Assembly: GCF_001632285.1 (NCBI RefSeq)
Contig: NZ_LWAH01000012.1
Location: 1-64,000, forward strand
Direction of reading: 5' to 3'
Length of the DNA stretch: 64,000 nt
Source: Moraxella catarrhalis
GTDB taxonomy: Bacteria > Pseudomonadota > Gammaproteobacteria > Pseudomonadales > Moraxellaceae
In this document: one piece after another, positions 7,520 to 18,176 of the stretch
Position numbering within the stretch: the first letter of the stretch is position 1
Layout of the letters: the number at the start of each line of letters is the position of its first letter
Notes under the pieces: generated by a model
What the model saw: the letters and a program-made list of their open reading frames with translations, nothing else
The model's database searches: none
What the model was told of the DNA's origin: nothing
Translations under genes and position numbers: made by a program

Positions 7520-7551
7520 TTATACAATATTTAAGTTTATACAATATTTAA
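7518..7551 (+). repeat. Perfect 17-bp tandem duplication
   Basis: The unit gtttatacaatatttaa occurs twice back to back (7518-7534, 7535-7551). It lies between obgE and hemE. Only two copies are present. Confidence 0.8.
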
Positions 7552-7649
7552 ATAGCACAAACAATTTGCCAAATTAACAGGCCATTGCATGTAAAATAAA
7601 TATGCTTAAAAACGCTGATAAACCCTTAAAATGATGATGCCAGCTCACT

Positions 7650-8879
<1,230 letters not shown>

Positions 8880-8994
8880 TTAGTTAATTGATGAATATTG
8901 TAGCACAAATTGCCCAATGATTGAAAAATAACAAAACACAAAATCATTTATACGGTAAAATAAAACCTCTTATAATAAGGTTTAAGGAATTATC

Positions 8995-9516
8995 ATGCCT
9001 AAGATTTCACTCATAGTGCCGACACTAGCTCATCAGTCGCAAATTTTATCACTCGCCAAAGCCTTTGAAGATAATGGGCTGGTATTACACGGTATGTCAC
9101 TTTCTTTATTTGACAGTTATGAAGACTGGCTTAATTTTAGTCGTGCACCTGCAGGCACACCTGCACCAAATCATGCCTTTGTTAAAGTAGCGGATGATAC
9201 TTTTTTTGGTGTCGATGAGTTGGGTTTGGTTCTTGGGGTGATTAATGTGCGTTATCAATTGAATGAGTTTTTAAAAGTTCAAGGCGGACATATTGGCTAC
9301 AGTACTCATCCAAATTACTGGGGTCAAGGTATCGCCAGCCAAATGCTCAAGCTTGCACTGACACACTGTCAACAAAATGGCTTAAATCAAGTACTCATTA
9401 CCTGTGATGATAGCAATTTGGCATCTGCTAAGGTGATTGAGAATCACGGTGGTATTTTAGAAAATAAGTTAAATACCAATGGTAAAACCATTCGCCGATA
9501 TTGGATTGATATTTAA
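8995..9516 (+). CDS. GNAT-family N-acetyltransferase
   Basis: The 173-residue protein has the acetyl-CoA site of GNAT enzymes (GYSTHPNYWGQGIASQML) and the following CDDSNLASAKVIENHGG helix and strand that end the fold. It resembles YjcK/YkkB-like acetyltransferases acting on small molecules or protein N-termini, but the acceptor cannot be read from sequence. The start has an AAGGA site 6 nt upstream. It lies alone and divergent from obgE. Confidence 0.85.
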   Translation: MPKISLIVPTLAHQSQILSLAKAFEDNGLVLHGMSLSLFDSYEDWLNFSRAPAGTPAPNHAFVKVADDTFFGVDELGLVLGVINVRYQLNEFLKVQGGHIGYSTHPNYWGQGIASQMLKLALTHCQQNGLNQVLITCDDSNLASAKVIENHGGILENKLNTNGKTIRRYWIDI

Positions 9517-9590
9517 GTAAAATTTCATAATATGATTGTAAACTAAATCACTCTAAATCGCTCTTTGGTGAGCCAAGAATGTCTTTTTAG

Positions 9591-9627
9591 CCAAAAAGCC
9601 CATCAGCATTAACTGATAGGCTTTTGG
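9591..9627. terminator. Convergent terminator between GNAT gene and gap
   Basis: CCAAAAAGCC...ATCAG pairs with CTGAT...GGCTTTTGG around a CATTAA loop with a small bulge. It can serve both converging genes. Confidence 0.5.
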
Positions 9628-9664
9628 TCAAAATAGCTGGGTAACTCAAAAGTTAGATAAGGCT

Positions 9665-11008
9665 TTATTTTGCCATCTCTTCAGCCACACGGATAACTTG
9701 AGTGCTATAGCCCATCTCATTATCATACCAAACATATAAGGTGGCACGGTTATCAGTAGCAATGGTTGCTTTGGCATCAAAAATTGCCACTTTTTCAGAA
9801 CCCACAAAATCAGTTGACACCGCCTCAGGTGAGTCTGAATAGTCAATCTGTGCCTGCCACTGCTCACTTTGTGCCTTGGATTGGATAAAGGCGTTAATTG
9901 CCTTAGTATCACCCACTGATTTTTCAAAGTTTAAGTTTAAAATTGCCAATGAAACATTTGGGGTAGGTACACGAATGGCGTTGCCTGACAGTTTGCCTTT
10001 AAGCTCAGGAATGGCTTTGGATACTGCAGACGCTGCACCTGTACTGGTCATGACCATATTCAGTGGTGCAGCACGACCACGGCGGTCAGCTTTATGGTGA
10101 TTATCTACCAAATTTTGGTCATTGGTGAATGCGTGAATGGTCTCCATATGACCATGAACAATACCATATTCATCATGTAAAACTTTCAGTGTTGGTGTGA
10201 TGGCATTGGTGGTACAGCTGGCCGCTGATACAATGGTATCGCTACCAATGGTATCGTGATTGACGCCATAGACAATATTCTTAATTTCGCCTTTGGCAGG
10301 TGCTGTTAGTAACACTTTTTTTACACCTTTTGATGCCAAATGTTTACCAAGCCCCGCTTCATCTTTCCATTTGCCTGTATTATCGATGACAATCGCATCA
10401 TTGATATCATGTGCTGTATAATCCACCTCTGATGGGTCAGACGCATAAATTACCTTGATAAAGCGACCATTGACAATAATACCATTATTTGTGGTATCAA
10501 CTTGTACAGAGCCATTAAACCAACCATGTACCGAATCTCGTTCTAATAGCGATGCACGCTTAGCCAAATCACCCTCACCCGCTGGACGCACGACAATGGC
10601 CTTAAGCTGTAAGCCTGACTCTGACGCAGGGCGACTCATCAATAAGCGTGCCAAAATGCGGCCAATGCGGCCAAATCCATACAATACCACATCGGTTGCT
10701 TTGATTTGACTACCGCTATCAAACTCATTGGCTGACTTTTGTGCTTTGATTGCTTGTACAATATCAAGCGATGTATTTTCTAAACCATGATCAACCAAAG
10801 CCTTGGCAAACGCCAAAGTATCAGCCAATGCCACACCATATTTATCATGCAGTGCTATCAATGCCACCACATCCAATGTCATACGCTCGCCCAAAAAGGT
10901 TACCAAAACCTGTCTGCTTGCCAAAGTATTTAGGGCAACAAGTAACTCAACTGCTTGAATTTCTTGGGTTTTTCGAGAAGATAAATGGGTAGAATAAAGG
11001 TTTGACAT
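9665..11008 (-). CDS. gap: Glyceraldehyde-3-phosphate dehydrogenase with N-terminal extension
   Basis: The 447-residue protein has a typical GAPDH from about residue 105: NAD-binding GFGRIGR (111-117), catalytic Cys265 in SAASCTTNA, and the C-terminal WYDNEMGYS. About 100 extra residues precede the Rossmann fold, an architecture known from Pseudomonas and Acinetobacter GAPDHs. ATG 11008 follows AAGGA at good spacing, so the extension is real. In an asaccharolytic organism the enzyme probably runs in the gluconeogenic direction; that is inference from the likely genus. Confidence 0.93.
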   Translation of the reverse strand: MSNLYSTHLSSRKTQEIQAVELLVALNTLASRQVLVTFLGERMTLDVVALIALHDKYGVALADTLAFAKALVDHGLENTSLDIVQAIKAQKSANEFDSGSQIKATDVVLYGFGRIGRILARLLMSRPASESGLQLKAIVVRPAGEGDLAKRASLLERDSVHGWFNGSVQVDTTNNGIIVNGRFIKVIYASDPSEVDYTAHDINDAIVIDNTGKWKDEAGLGKHLASKGVKKVLLTAPAKGEIKNIVYGVNHDTIGSDTIVSAASCTTNAITPTLKVLHDEYGIVHGHMETIHAFTNDQNLVDNHHKADRRGRAAPLNMVMTSTGAASAVSKAIPELKGKLSGNAIRVPTPNVSLAILNLNFEKSVGDTKAINAFIQSKAQSEQWQAQIDYSDSPEAVSTDFVGSEKVAIFDAKATIATDNRATLYVWYDNEMGYSTQVIRVAEEMAK

Positions 11009-11175
11009 GATATTTTCCTTACGGTCTTTTCGTCAAAATTTTTAGGTCTAAAACAAGTGATATGCCCGAATTATAAATCAATATTTAAAGCTTGGCAATG
11101 TTAATTCTTGTGTGAACACATTGACACAAGAATAAAGCGTGCTATGCCAAGTGCTTGCATGGTTTATCTTATCGT

Positions 11176-12216
11176 TCAATAATGCTGGCTATTATGAGAT
11201 AAAATCAGCCCCCTAATTCCTGCAATACCTTTTGCACCATGATTTTTTGCACAATTCATATCAAAGTATGTCATCCCACCCAATGCCATACTTGGCATAT
11301 CACACAGCTTAGCCAAGGACTCAAACCCCTGCCAACCAAGCGCATGAGCCTTAGGATGGGTTTTTGTTTTGTGTACAGGTGAGATAAGTGCCGCTACGAT
11401 GCGATGGCTTTTGGCAAGCTGATTGGCCATCATTGCCTCTTTTTTATCATGCACACCAACCCAAAGCGGTAAATCGGTTGGCAGTTTATCAAAATTAGCA
11501 GAAAAATATTCAAGTTCATCACAAGTTAATTTCACCATGACGCCACCAAGTACTTTCATCATATCTTGGGCAGCTTGACAAACCGACCAACTGACCACAA
11601 AATTAATATCTGGACGCTTAGATTTTAGTAAAGTTAGCAGCCTAATGGCATCATCAGTACCCACGCAAGGTCGACAATAAAAATAGGCGGATTTAGGCAA
11701 CTGGTTGCTATAATAATTCACAAAACCATCAAAATCACCAAAGTAATCCACCGCATGGCTGATATACAGCAGATTTGGTAATCCAATCCAATCCATAATC
11801 CGTGCGTTAGCGACAGGAAATTGATTAACCTTAGCAATCATTTCATCCATATCAAGCCATCTCAACGCTTGATTTTCAAGTCCTTTTTGGCAATATAAAA
11901 AATCATGATATTGTTTTTTGGTTAGATATACTTCATAAGTATATAAATATACCTTTTTATCTTGATAATCATGATACACTTTTCCCATAAAAACCAACTG
12001 GTCGGTATTTAATGATAGACCAATTTCTTCATTAACCTCACGCATCAACGCCTGTTTGGCAGATTCGTTTGCATCAATCTTACCCCCAATAAATTCCCAC
12101 TTACCCCCTTGGTGTTGATGCATATGACGCTTTGCTACCAAAAATTTATCTGTATATCTCAGTACAGCTACTGCAACAGACACAATGTTATGATTATGGA
12201 TACAATTTACTTGCAT
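11176..12216 (-). CDS. mutT: Nudix hydrolase fused to a ThiE-like domain (MutT-type)
   Basis: Residues 1-135 are a Nudix domain with a complete Nudix box (G45 to G66, GKIDANESAKQALMREVNEE), like MutT, which removes 8-oxo-dGTP. Residues 140-346 resemble thiamine-phosphate synthase TenI/ThiE (ISPVHKTKTHP...GWQGFESLAK, MALGGMTYFD, GIAGIRGL). Such fusions are common in gammaproteobacteria and are usually annotated as Nudix plus thiamine monophosphate synthase. Whether the second domain is catalytic is unclear. It stands alone, downstream of gap's promoter region. Confidence 0.88.
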   Translation of the reverse strand: MQVNCIHNHNIVSVAVAVLRYTDKFLVAKRHMHQHQGGKWEFIGGKIDANESAKQALMREVNEEIGLSLNTDQLVFMGKVYHDYQDKKVYLYTYEVYLTKKQYHDFLYCQKGLENQALRWLDMDEMIAKVNQFPVANARIMDWIGLPNLLYISHAVDYFGDFDGFVNYYSNQLPKSAYFYCRPCVGTDDAIRLLTLLKSKRPDINFVVSWSVCQAAQDMMKVLGGVMVKLTCDELEYFSANFDKLPTDLPLWVGVHDKKEAMMANQLAKSHRIVAALISPVHKTKTHPKAHALGWQGFESLAKLCDMPSMALGGMTYFDMNCAKNHGAKGIAGIRGLILSHNSQHY

Positions 12217-12282
12217 AAGTTTTTATTTTTCAATCAGTTATGGATTTTTTTAATGAATTTTATCAAATTTTGATATTTATAT

Positions 12283-12330
12283 TTGCAATTTACTAAAAAC
12301 CTGCTATTATAACTACAAATGATAATTATT
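12283..12330 (+). promoter_or_regulatory. hemP promoter with Fur-box-like sequence
   Basis: TTGCAA (12283-12288) and TATTAT (12305-12310) are spaced 16 nt. Immediately downstream is an AT-rich palindromic stretch containing ATGATAATTATT (about 12319-12330), close to the NAT(A/T)AT repeat pattern of Fur sites. Its position just after the -10 suits iron-dependent repression. A second ATATCATT-type half site follows at about 12348. Confidence 0.5.
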
Positions 12331-12512
12331 GCTGTTTAAAAACCAATATCATTCGAAAATTAACCTAATGATAAAACGGTAATGGATCATTTTAATGGCA
12401 ATCATGCCAGCACTCAAAATATATTTGAATCAGAGTGCACTTTAGTAAGATAGTAGTTTAGCATACGGCTTGGGATAACCACCCATCACCCGTCAACACA
12501 AGGAAAATCGCC

Positions 12513-12680
12513 ATGACTATGAGTATCGCTCGTTATTTTAGTAACCGTGATCACATTCGCTTACCAACATTATACTCACAAAATCTTTTTGCCATGACCA
12601 AGGAAGTGCGTATTGAACATCAAGGGGAAGAGTACCGCCTGCGTTTAACTCGAAATAATCGATTAATTTTGACCAAGTAA
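12513..12680 (+). CDS. hemP: HemP-family hemin uptake protein
   Basis: This 55-residue ORF ends with the HemP signature: VRIEHQGEEYRLRLTRNNR followed by LILTK. AAGGA lies 8 nt before ATG 12513; a second ATG two codons on is possible. HemP is a small protein tied to iron-regulated hemin uptake operons and, in some proteobacteria, acts as a regulator of them. The 5' leader is long (about 190 nt) and the promoter looks Fur-controlled. A strong terminator follows, and no receptor gene is adjacent. Confidence 0.85.
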   Translation: MTMSIARYFSNRDHIRLPTLYSQNLFAMTKEVRIEHQGEEYRLRLTRNNRLILTK

Positions 12681-13032
12681 TTATCTCATAATTATCTAAT
12701 GATCCATTGGCGACATTAGCTATTATCAAGATATTAACATGAAATTATTAACATAATGTATCATATTGATTTTAGATCAGTTTAATATCTTAAATCACTT
12801 TAATAAAAACCGTTTTTCTCCAACCCAACAGGCATCATTTGTACTGACAGATGATGCTTGTTGGGTTTTTAAGGTATCAATCGGTCTAAAAATGCTGACA
12901 ATTACTTTGTTAAAATGACATACAGATTAAAATCAATTTCATCAAACATTTGGCATGGATAAAACTTCTGATCAATGCCTTTTTATTCATCATCTGATAC
13001 ACATTCAAACGCATTTATGAATGGTTTTTTGG
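12681..13032. other. Intergenic region between hemP and tamB
   Basis: Apart from the terminator at 12822-12870, no gene or repeat is visible. The remaining sequence is AT-rich. Confidence 0.6.
12822..12870 (+). terminator. Strong rho-independent terminator after hemP
   Basis: AACCCAACAGGCATCAT pairs with ATGATGCTTGTTGGGTT around a 12-nt loop with one mismatch, followed by TTTTT. Confidence 0.85.
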
Positions 13033-16000
13033 CTAAAACTTCCAACGATAAATCACATCAACCATATTTTCAGCGGCACTGGTTGCTTCAATATAAACAC
13101 GGCGTGTCAATTGATAACGCATGGATAAGGTTGATTCAGCATTAAACACACCCACGCCATAACGCAAATACAAATCTGGTGTAATATAGCCTGTAACATT
13201 AACATTGGTATCATCTGAGCTGCCCGAGGCATCAATGGTCAAACTCTGAAAACCAAATGCGTGACCAATTTGGTTGGTTAAATCTCTGGTTCCTGACAAA
13301 CCTAAGCTTAAGCCAGCAGCAGCAAGGTGATTGGTTACTTGTGAGCGAAAACCCTGCTCTGTGATACCCAAATCACTTGATTCGCTAATGCGTCCTGTCA
13401 CCAGTGCATTCATTGCTTGGTATTCATCCAAACCTGCATCATTAAATACGGTAATGTTTGGATTTGATGCCGTTCCACGAATGCGAACGCCCACCGTTTG
13501 CCCTTCAATTTGTTTTTCACCCTCAATAGATAAGCGTGGATTAAGCATGTCGCCATCAAAACGAATTTGGGCATAATTTAAATCCAAATTTTGACCGATG
13601 ACATCGATTTTTGTGCGTTTAGAAACCTGAACCACGCCAAGAGCTTGCATTGCACCTTGTCCTGACTGAGTCAAATGTATCGCGCCTGCCAATGGTAATA
13701 CCGCCCCAAATCCACGAAATTCAATCTCATTACCCAAATCAACACCGATATTTGCATTAATATCCCAAGGTTTCGCTCTACTTAAAATCTGGTCAATATT
13801 ACCTGTGATACGGCGGTCAATGACTGATACATCTGGGGATTCGGTTACGATATCTGCGGTTGCCTCTGGCGGACGAATGGTTGCTGATGGGATACTAACA
13901 ACGCCTTGAACATCTACAAATTTTTGGAAAGGTCTGATAATCACTTCCAGCTCAGGGCTGATTTGTGCCGTCACAAGCGGTGGCTGGCTGACGGTCAGAT
14001 TTTCACCAAATACGCCAAGGCGAGCATACAGCTCTTCTGCCCAATCCATTTCACCATAAAGCACACCATGACCCTCACCACCCATAAATCTACCGTCTAA
14101 GCGTGCTTTAGTACCTCGTATGTTCACCGTGGCATCAACATCAGAAATGGGCACTGGTACGCCAACAATCGCTAATGCACCATTCTTTAAATTGGCATTA
14201 CCATAAAACAATGGTTTGGATAATGTACCACCTAAGCCACCTGCCAAGCTGACTTTACCGCTCAATGTTTGAATGCTCGGGAAAAATGGTCGCAATACCG
14301 CCAAATTAAGATCATTCATAACAAGCGCACCAGAAATGGGCTTGTCTGTTTGCTTGGGGTTGATGATTACATCGGCATAACCACGACCTGCCGTACCCAA
14401 GATATCGGTTCTTACCTTTAAGCCATTATCAACACTTTTGGCAATCACAGACGCACGCTGATATGGCATCTCAATATAACCTGTCTCTTCTTGAGTTAAG
14501 CCAATTGTACCATCATCAGAATACAGTACAGCATCAACCAAAGGTGATTGACCTGCCTGCCACATTGCCTTAATGCGACCATTGAGCATGGATTTCCAAT
14601 GAATATCACTGGGTAGAGCCGCCAATAGTACTTGAGTATCAAGATTTTGGATAATAAGATTGACATTCCCTGATTGCGGTGTATAACTTAATGTATCTTG
14701 TAAACAAATCGCACCCACGCCATCGCCTTGGATATGTGCCGATTGCCAACAATGCGCTGCAATTTGTAAGCTATTATCATCCAATCCATAGCTAAACTCG
14801 GTCGGCTGACGCTGTGACATTTTGCCAAATCCACTCTTGACAAAACCATCAGACAAAACACCATGATATCGCATATTGTTGCGATTAAATGCCCCATCAA
14901 TATGCATAGATGCTTCGATATCACCGCTTTTGGTTGAAATTGATAAGATATGATCGGCTTCTGTGCCACTAAAATCCATCCGAGCAGATTTAATGGTGCG
15001 TCCCATCACGATAATATCATCACCCTGAACCAACAGCTGGCTTTCGCTATTACCCAGATTGACAATTTTACCGATAGCTTGGGCGTTTTGGATGGTGATA
15101 TTGGCAAATCTGAGTGATGAGACACTGGCATCAATATATAAAGTTGGCAAAGCGTGATGATCATTGACGACAATCACACCGCCTTGAATCGCACCACTTG
15201 CGGTATCAATCAGCTGCCCAAGATCAATCACATTCACACTGGCGGTCAACTGTCTTTCATCGCCTGATATGGCCAAATGATTATTGCCAATGCGGACTTG
15301 TAGATTATCAGCATTGAGTTTATGAACGATATTTTGGGTTTGGCGTGCGTTGTTATCAATACGATTTTTTAGTGCCAATAAATCATCAGATGAAGTCGGT
15401 GGGCGGCTTGCTTGCTTGATACTTTGGATATACCCAGCAAGATCCTTGGGCAGTGCAAGCTCAGCGTAGAGACTGCCTGAAGCGATGAGCGGCTGATTAT
15501 TGTAGCTACCTGTAATATCCAAATTACTGATATCAATGACTTGATGAGACTCTTGCCAGTTGCCTGCAAGCTGAATTGTACCGTTTAAGTCAGTATCTAG
15601 CGACTGGATAAATGCACCCAAATTCAATGAATTCATATCAGCCTCTAGCTGCCATGCAGCACCTTGGCTAATATCTACCCAGCCTGTCGCATTCAGCGTG
15701 CCTGCTGTGCCATCATGTCTTAGATGATTGACCATAAAGCGATTGCCAGAACCTGTCGCATCAATACTTAGATGACCATTTGGGATTGAATTGTTAATCA
15801 CTTGACCATCAAAAGTGAGTGCGATATCATCCATCACGCCATCACGATATCTGCCTGATGTGGCAAGATCGCCTGTGATGATCGCAACTAAATTGTCATC
15901 ATCAACAAAAGCGGCGGTATCCACCTCATCTAATCGCCCTTGAATTTGCCAATGAATACCGTCATTTAATCCAAGACGACCTGCAAGCGATACTTTGCCT

Positions 16001-18051
16001 GAGTCATTCATCATGACTGCCCGTGTGATGGTCAAATCATTCAAATCACCTTCAATATCCAATCCAATGCTTGAGTCAGCTACCTGCGGTAAGATATCTT
16101 GAGCAAGCTTGCCATCAAAATTTGCCTTAAGATGGCTAATTTGTCCATCTTGTAGCCTAATCTTGCTGACGCCTTGACCCATCAGATGTACTTGCTTGCC
16201 GTCATTTAATAAAGCGGTTAAATCACTGTCATCCACTTTAATGTCATGAATTGACACACCATCTATCTCACGCAGACGCCCTGAAGCAATTATTCTGCCT
16301 GAAATTTGCTCAAACGGTGTTTGATTGGGTGTTTGAAAATACGCATTGGGTTTGACTGGATTGGCAGTGACATCAAGCTGCCACTCAAGCGGTCTTTGGG
16401 CAGTCGCAAAATCAACCCTGCCAGTACCTGTCAACTCGCCCATCACGCCTTGATAGTTAAAATCTGTCAAGTGCAAGTGCTGATTTTGCTCAATATTTGC
16501 TTGCACATGATATGATCCGCTTGGGACGGCATTAAGTTTAACAATGTCAGCAGAGGCGTTAATATAGGTATGTCCGTTCTCCAAACGAACTGATGCCTGA
16601 CCTGAGCGGCTATGAATCTCACCAATTTGTGGAATATCATGGCGGATTAGATTTGCCCAAGTCGCATCAATACGCCAAGGCTCATGATCACTCTGTTGAT
16701 TTTGAGCCAGCGTCGCTTGAATGCGTTCACCGTCTTTTTGATTCAGATCAAACTCAAACCGAGTATCATGACTGGCTTTGTCTAATAGCGTATACTTAAC
16801 CCCAAGTGAGCCTGTCAAAACCTTAGGTAGATAGGCTCTATATTCATGATAATCACTTGGCATCTCTTCACGGATACGATAGCCGTCTGCTGTAATGGTG
16901 GCATCAAGCTCATAGCCATCTTCCCAAGTCATATCACCCGTTGCCACCAAAGTACCATTGGCAGTATCAGCCTGCAAATATGGGATTTGCATGGTACTGC
17001 CACGAATAATTCCACGACCGTGATAATGCCCATCAGGAATATCTTTGGCGGATAACTCAGTGTTAATGCGTAGCTCGATATTTGAGATGACGCCATCAGC
17101 GATGATAGAGCCATTTTTTAGTAAAATATTTTGACTGTCAGCATAAGGCAATCGTACTTCATCAAAATCAAGGCGTGCACTAAAAGGTGAGTTTTTATCC
17201 AACCCTTGAGCGATAAAGCTGCCTGTCACATGATGCTGATTATATTTGCCAGTGAGTGTACCAACGGTACGCTTAAGGCTACCGCCTGCTTTCACCGACA
17301 AAGTATCAAAATACGCATCATCAAGTGCCAAGATATGCACATCTGCCGACAACGACAGCGGATAATGACCTGTTAAATCAATTCCACCAGTGGCATGGCT
17401 GATATTAATATCATCACCATAGCTTAGCATGGCGTTATCAATTTTAACTGTTGAATCTGCCCATGATGCGTGATCAAATGCGATATGATGCAGTACGACA
17501 GGCTCAGAATCCACTTGGTCATAGATAATTTCATTGACTTTGGCATTTTCAAGCTTAAGCGTCACTGGTAGGTTGATGGTCGCATAATCAAAGGGTTCGC
17601 CTGTTGATGGCTTGGTGTTTGTCACATAAACTTTATCAATCTTAGGATTGACCAAATGCACTTGGCGAGCAAACAAGGCTCGCCACCCAAGCTGTACATA
17701 GGCACGATTAATGGTGATGGTAATATCTTCACTTTGAGCGATTTTGACATCTTGCACCCAAACTCCATGGCGAATTGAGCCTTCGCTGTACTTAAGCTTA
17801 GTGCCAGTTTCTAACGCAATTTTTTCGATTAAAAACTTTGAACCTGACTCGCTGTTGGTCATGGCAAATAACACCGCCAACAACAATAAAGCGGCAATAA
17901 TTGCTCCAACAATTAAGCGAATTAAATAGATTAGCCATTGTGGTTTGGGTGGGTTTGGTGGTTTGGGCTGAGTTTTAGTCAGTGCAGCAACGCCAGCAGA
18001 AACCCCATTTTCTGCCGATGACGAGTTTTTTGAATTATCCTGATGAGTCAT
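13033..18051 (-). CDS. tamB: TamB-type translocation and assembly module protein
   Basis: The 1672-residue protein has a cytoplasmic N-terminus, one transmembrane helix (about 40-67) and a very long repetitive beta-rich body typical of AsmA/TamB proteins that bridge inner and outer membranes. The C-terminal DUF490 region is clear (YLRYGVGVFNAESTLSMRY) and ends in aromatic Phe (IYRWKF). With TamA it assembles autotransporter-like outer-membrane proteins and is implicated in phospholipid transport. It lies 125 bp downstream of tamA in the same direction. E. coli TamB is shorter (about 1260 residues); lengths vary widely in this family. Confidence 0.92.
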   Translation of the reverse strand: MTHQDNSKNSSSAENGVSAGVAALTKTQPKPPNPPKPQWLIYLIRLIVGAIIAALLLLAVLFAMTNSESGSKFLIEKIALETGTKLKYSEGSIRHGVWVQDVKIAQSEDITITINRAYVQLGWRALFARQVHLVNPKIDKVYVTNTKPSTGEPFDYATINLPVTLKLENAKVNEIIYDQVDSEPVVLHHIAFDHASWADSTVKIDNAMLSYGDDINISHATGGIDLTGHYPLSLSADVHILALDDAYFDTLSVKAGGSLKRTVGTLTGKYNQHHVTGSFIAQGLDKNSPFSARLDFDEVRLPYADSQNILLKNGSIIADGVISNIELRINTELSAKDIPDGHYHGRGIIRGSTMQIPYLQADTANGTLVATGDMTWEDGYELDATITADGYRIREEMPSDYHEYRAYLPKVLTGSLGVKYTLLDKASHDTRFEFDLNQKDGERIQATLAQNQQSDHEPWRIDATWANLIRHDIPQIGEIHSRSGQASVRLENGHTYINASADIVKLNAVPSGSYHVQANIEQNQHLHLTDFNYQGVMGELTGTGRVDFATAQRPLEWQLDVTANPVKPNAYFQTPNQTPFEQISGRIIASGRLREIDGVSIHDIKVDDSDLTALLNDGKQVHLMGQGVSKIRLQDGQISHLKANFDGKLAQDILPQVADSSIGLDIEGDLNDLTITRAVMMNDSGKVSLAGRLGLNDGIHWQIQGRLDEVDTAAFVDDDNLVAIITGDLATSGRYRDGVMDDIALTFDGQVINNSIPNGHLSIDATGSGNRFMVNHLRHDGTAGTLNATGWVDISQGAAWQLEADMNSLNLGAFIQSLDTDLNGTIQLAGNWQESHQVIDISNLDITGSYNNQPLIASGSLYAELALPKDLAGYIQSIKQASRPPTSSDDLLALKNRIDNNARQTQNIVHKLNADNLQVRIGNNHLAISGDERQLTASVNVIDLGQLIDTASGAIQGGVIVVNDHHALPTLYIDASVSSLRFANITIQNAQAIGKIVNLGNSESQLLVQGDDIIVMGRTIKSARMDFSGTEADHILSISTKSGDIEASMHIDGAFNRNNMRYHGVLSDGFVKSGFGKMSQRQPTEFSYGLDDNSLQIAAHCWQSAHIQGDGVGAICLQDTLSYTPQSGNVNLIIQNLDTQVLLAALPSDIHWKSMLNGRIKAMWQAGQSPLVDAVLYSDDGTIGLTQEETGYIEMPYQRASVIAKSVDNGLKVRTDILGTAGRGYADVIINPKQTDKPISGALVMNDLNLAVLRPFFPSIQTLSGKVSLAGGLGGTLSKPLFYGNANLKNGALAIVGVPVPISDVDATVNIRGTKARLDGRFMGGEGHGVLYGEMDWAEELYARLGVFGENLTVSQPPLVTAQISPELEVIIRPFQKFVDVQGVVSIPSATIRPPEATADIVTESPDVSVIDRRITGNIDQILSRAKPWDINANIGVDLGNEIEFRGFGAVLPLAGAIHLTQSGQGAMQALGVVQVSKRTKIDVIGQNLDLNYAQIRFDGDMLNPRLSIEGEKQIEGQTVGVRIRGTASNPNITVFNDAGLDEYQAMNALVTGRISESSDLGITEQGFRSQVTNHLAAAGLSLGLSGTRDLTNQIGHAFGFQSLTIDASGSSDDTNVNVTGYITPDLYLRYGVGVFNAESTLSMRYQLTRRVYIEATSAAENMVDVIYRWKF

Positions 18052-18176
18052 GTGCCGCCTTTAGACATCTAATTACCAATGCGTCATTTAATCACAAATG
18101 GTTAAAATTATCAATTCACGCCAATCTGTCGGCGATATAAAATCGTAAAATAAATAAAATAATAAACTAAGCTGAA

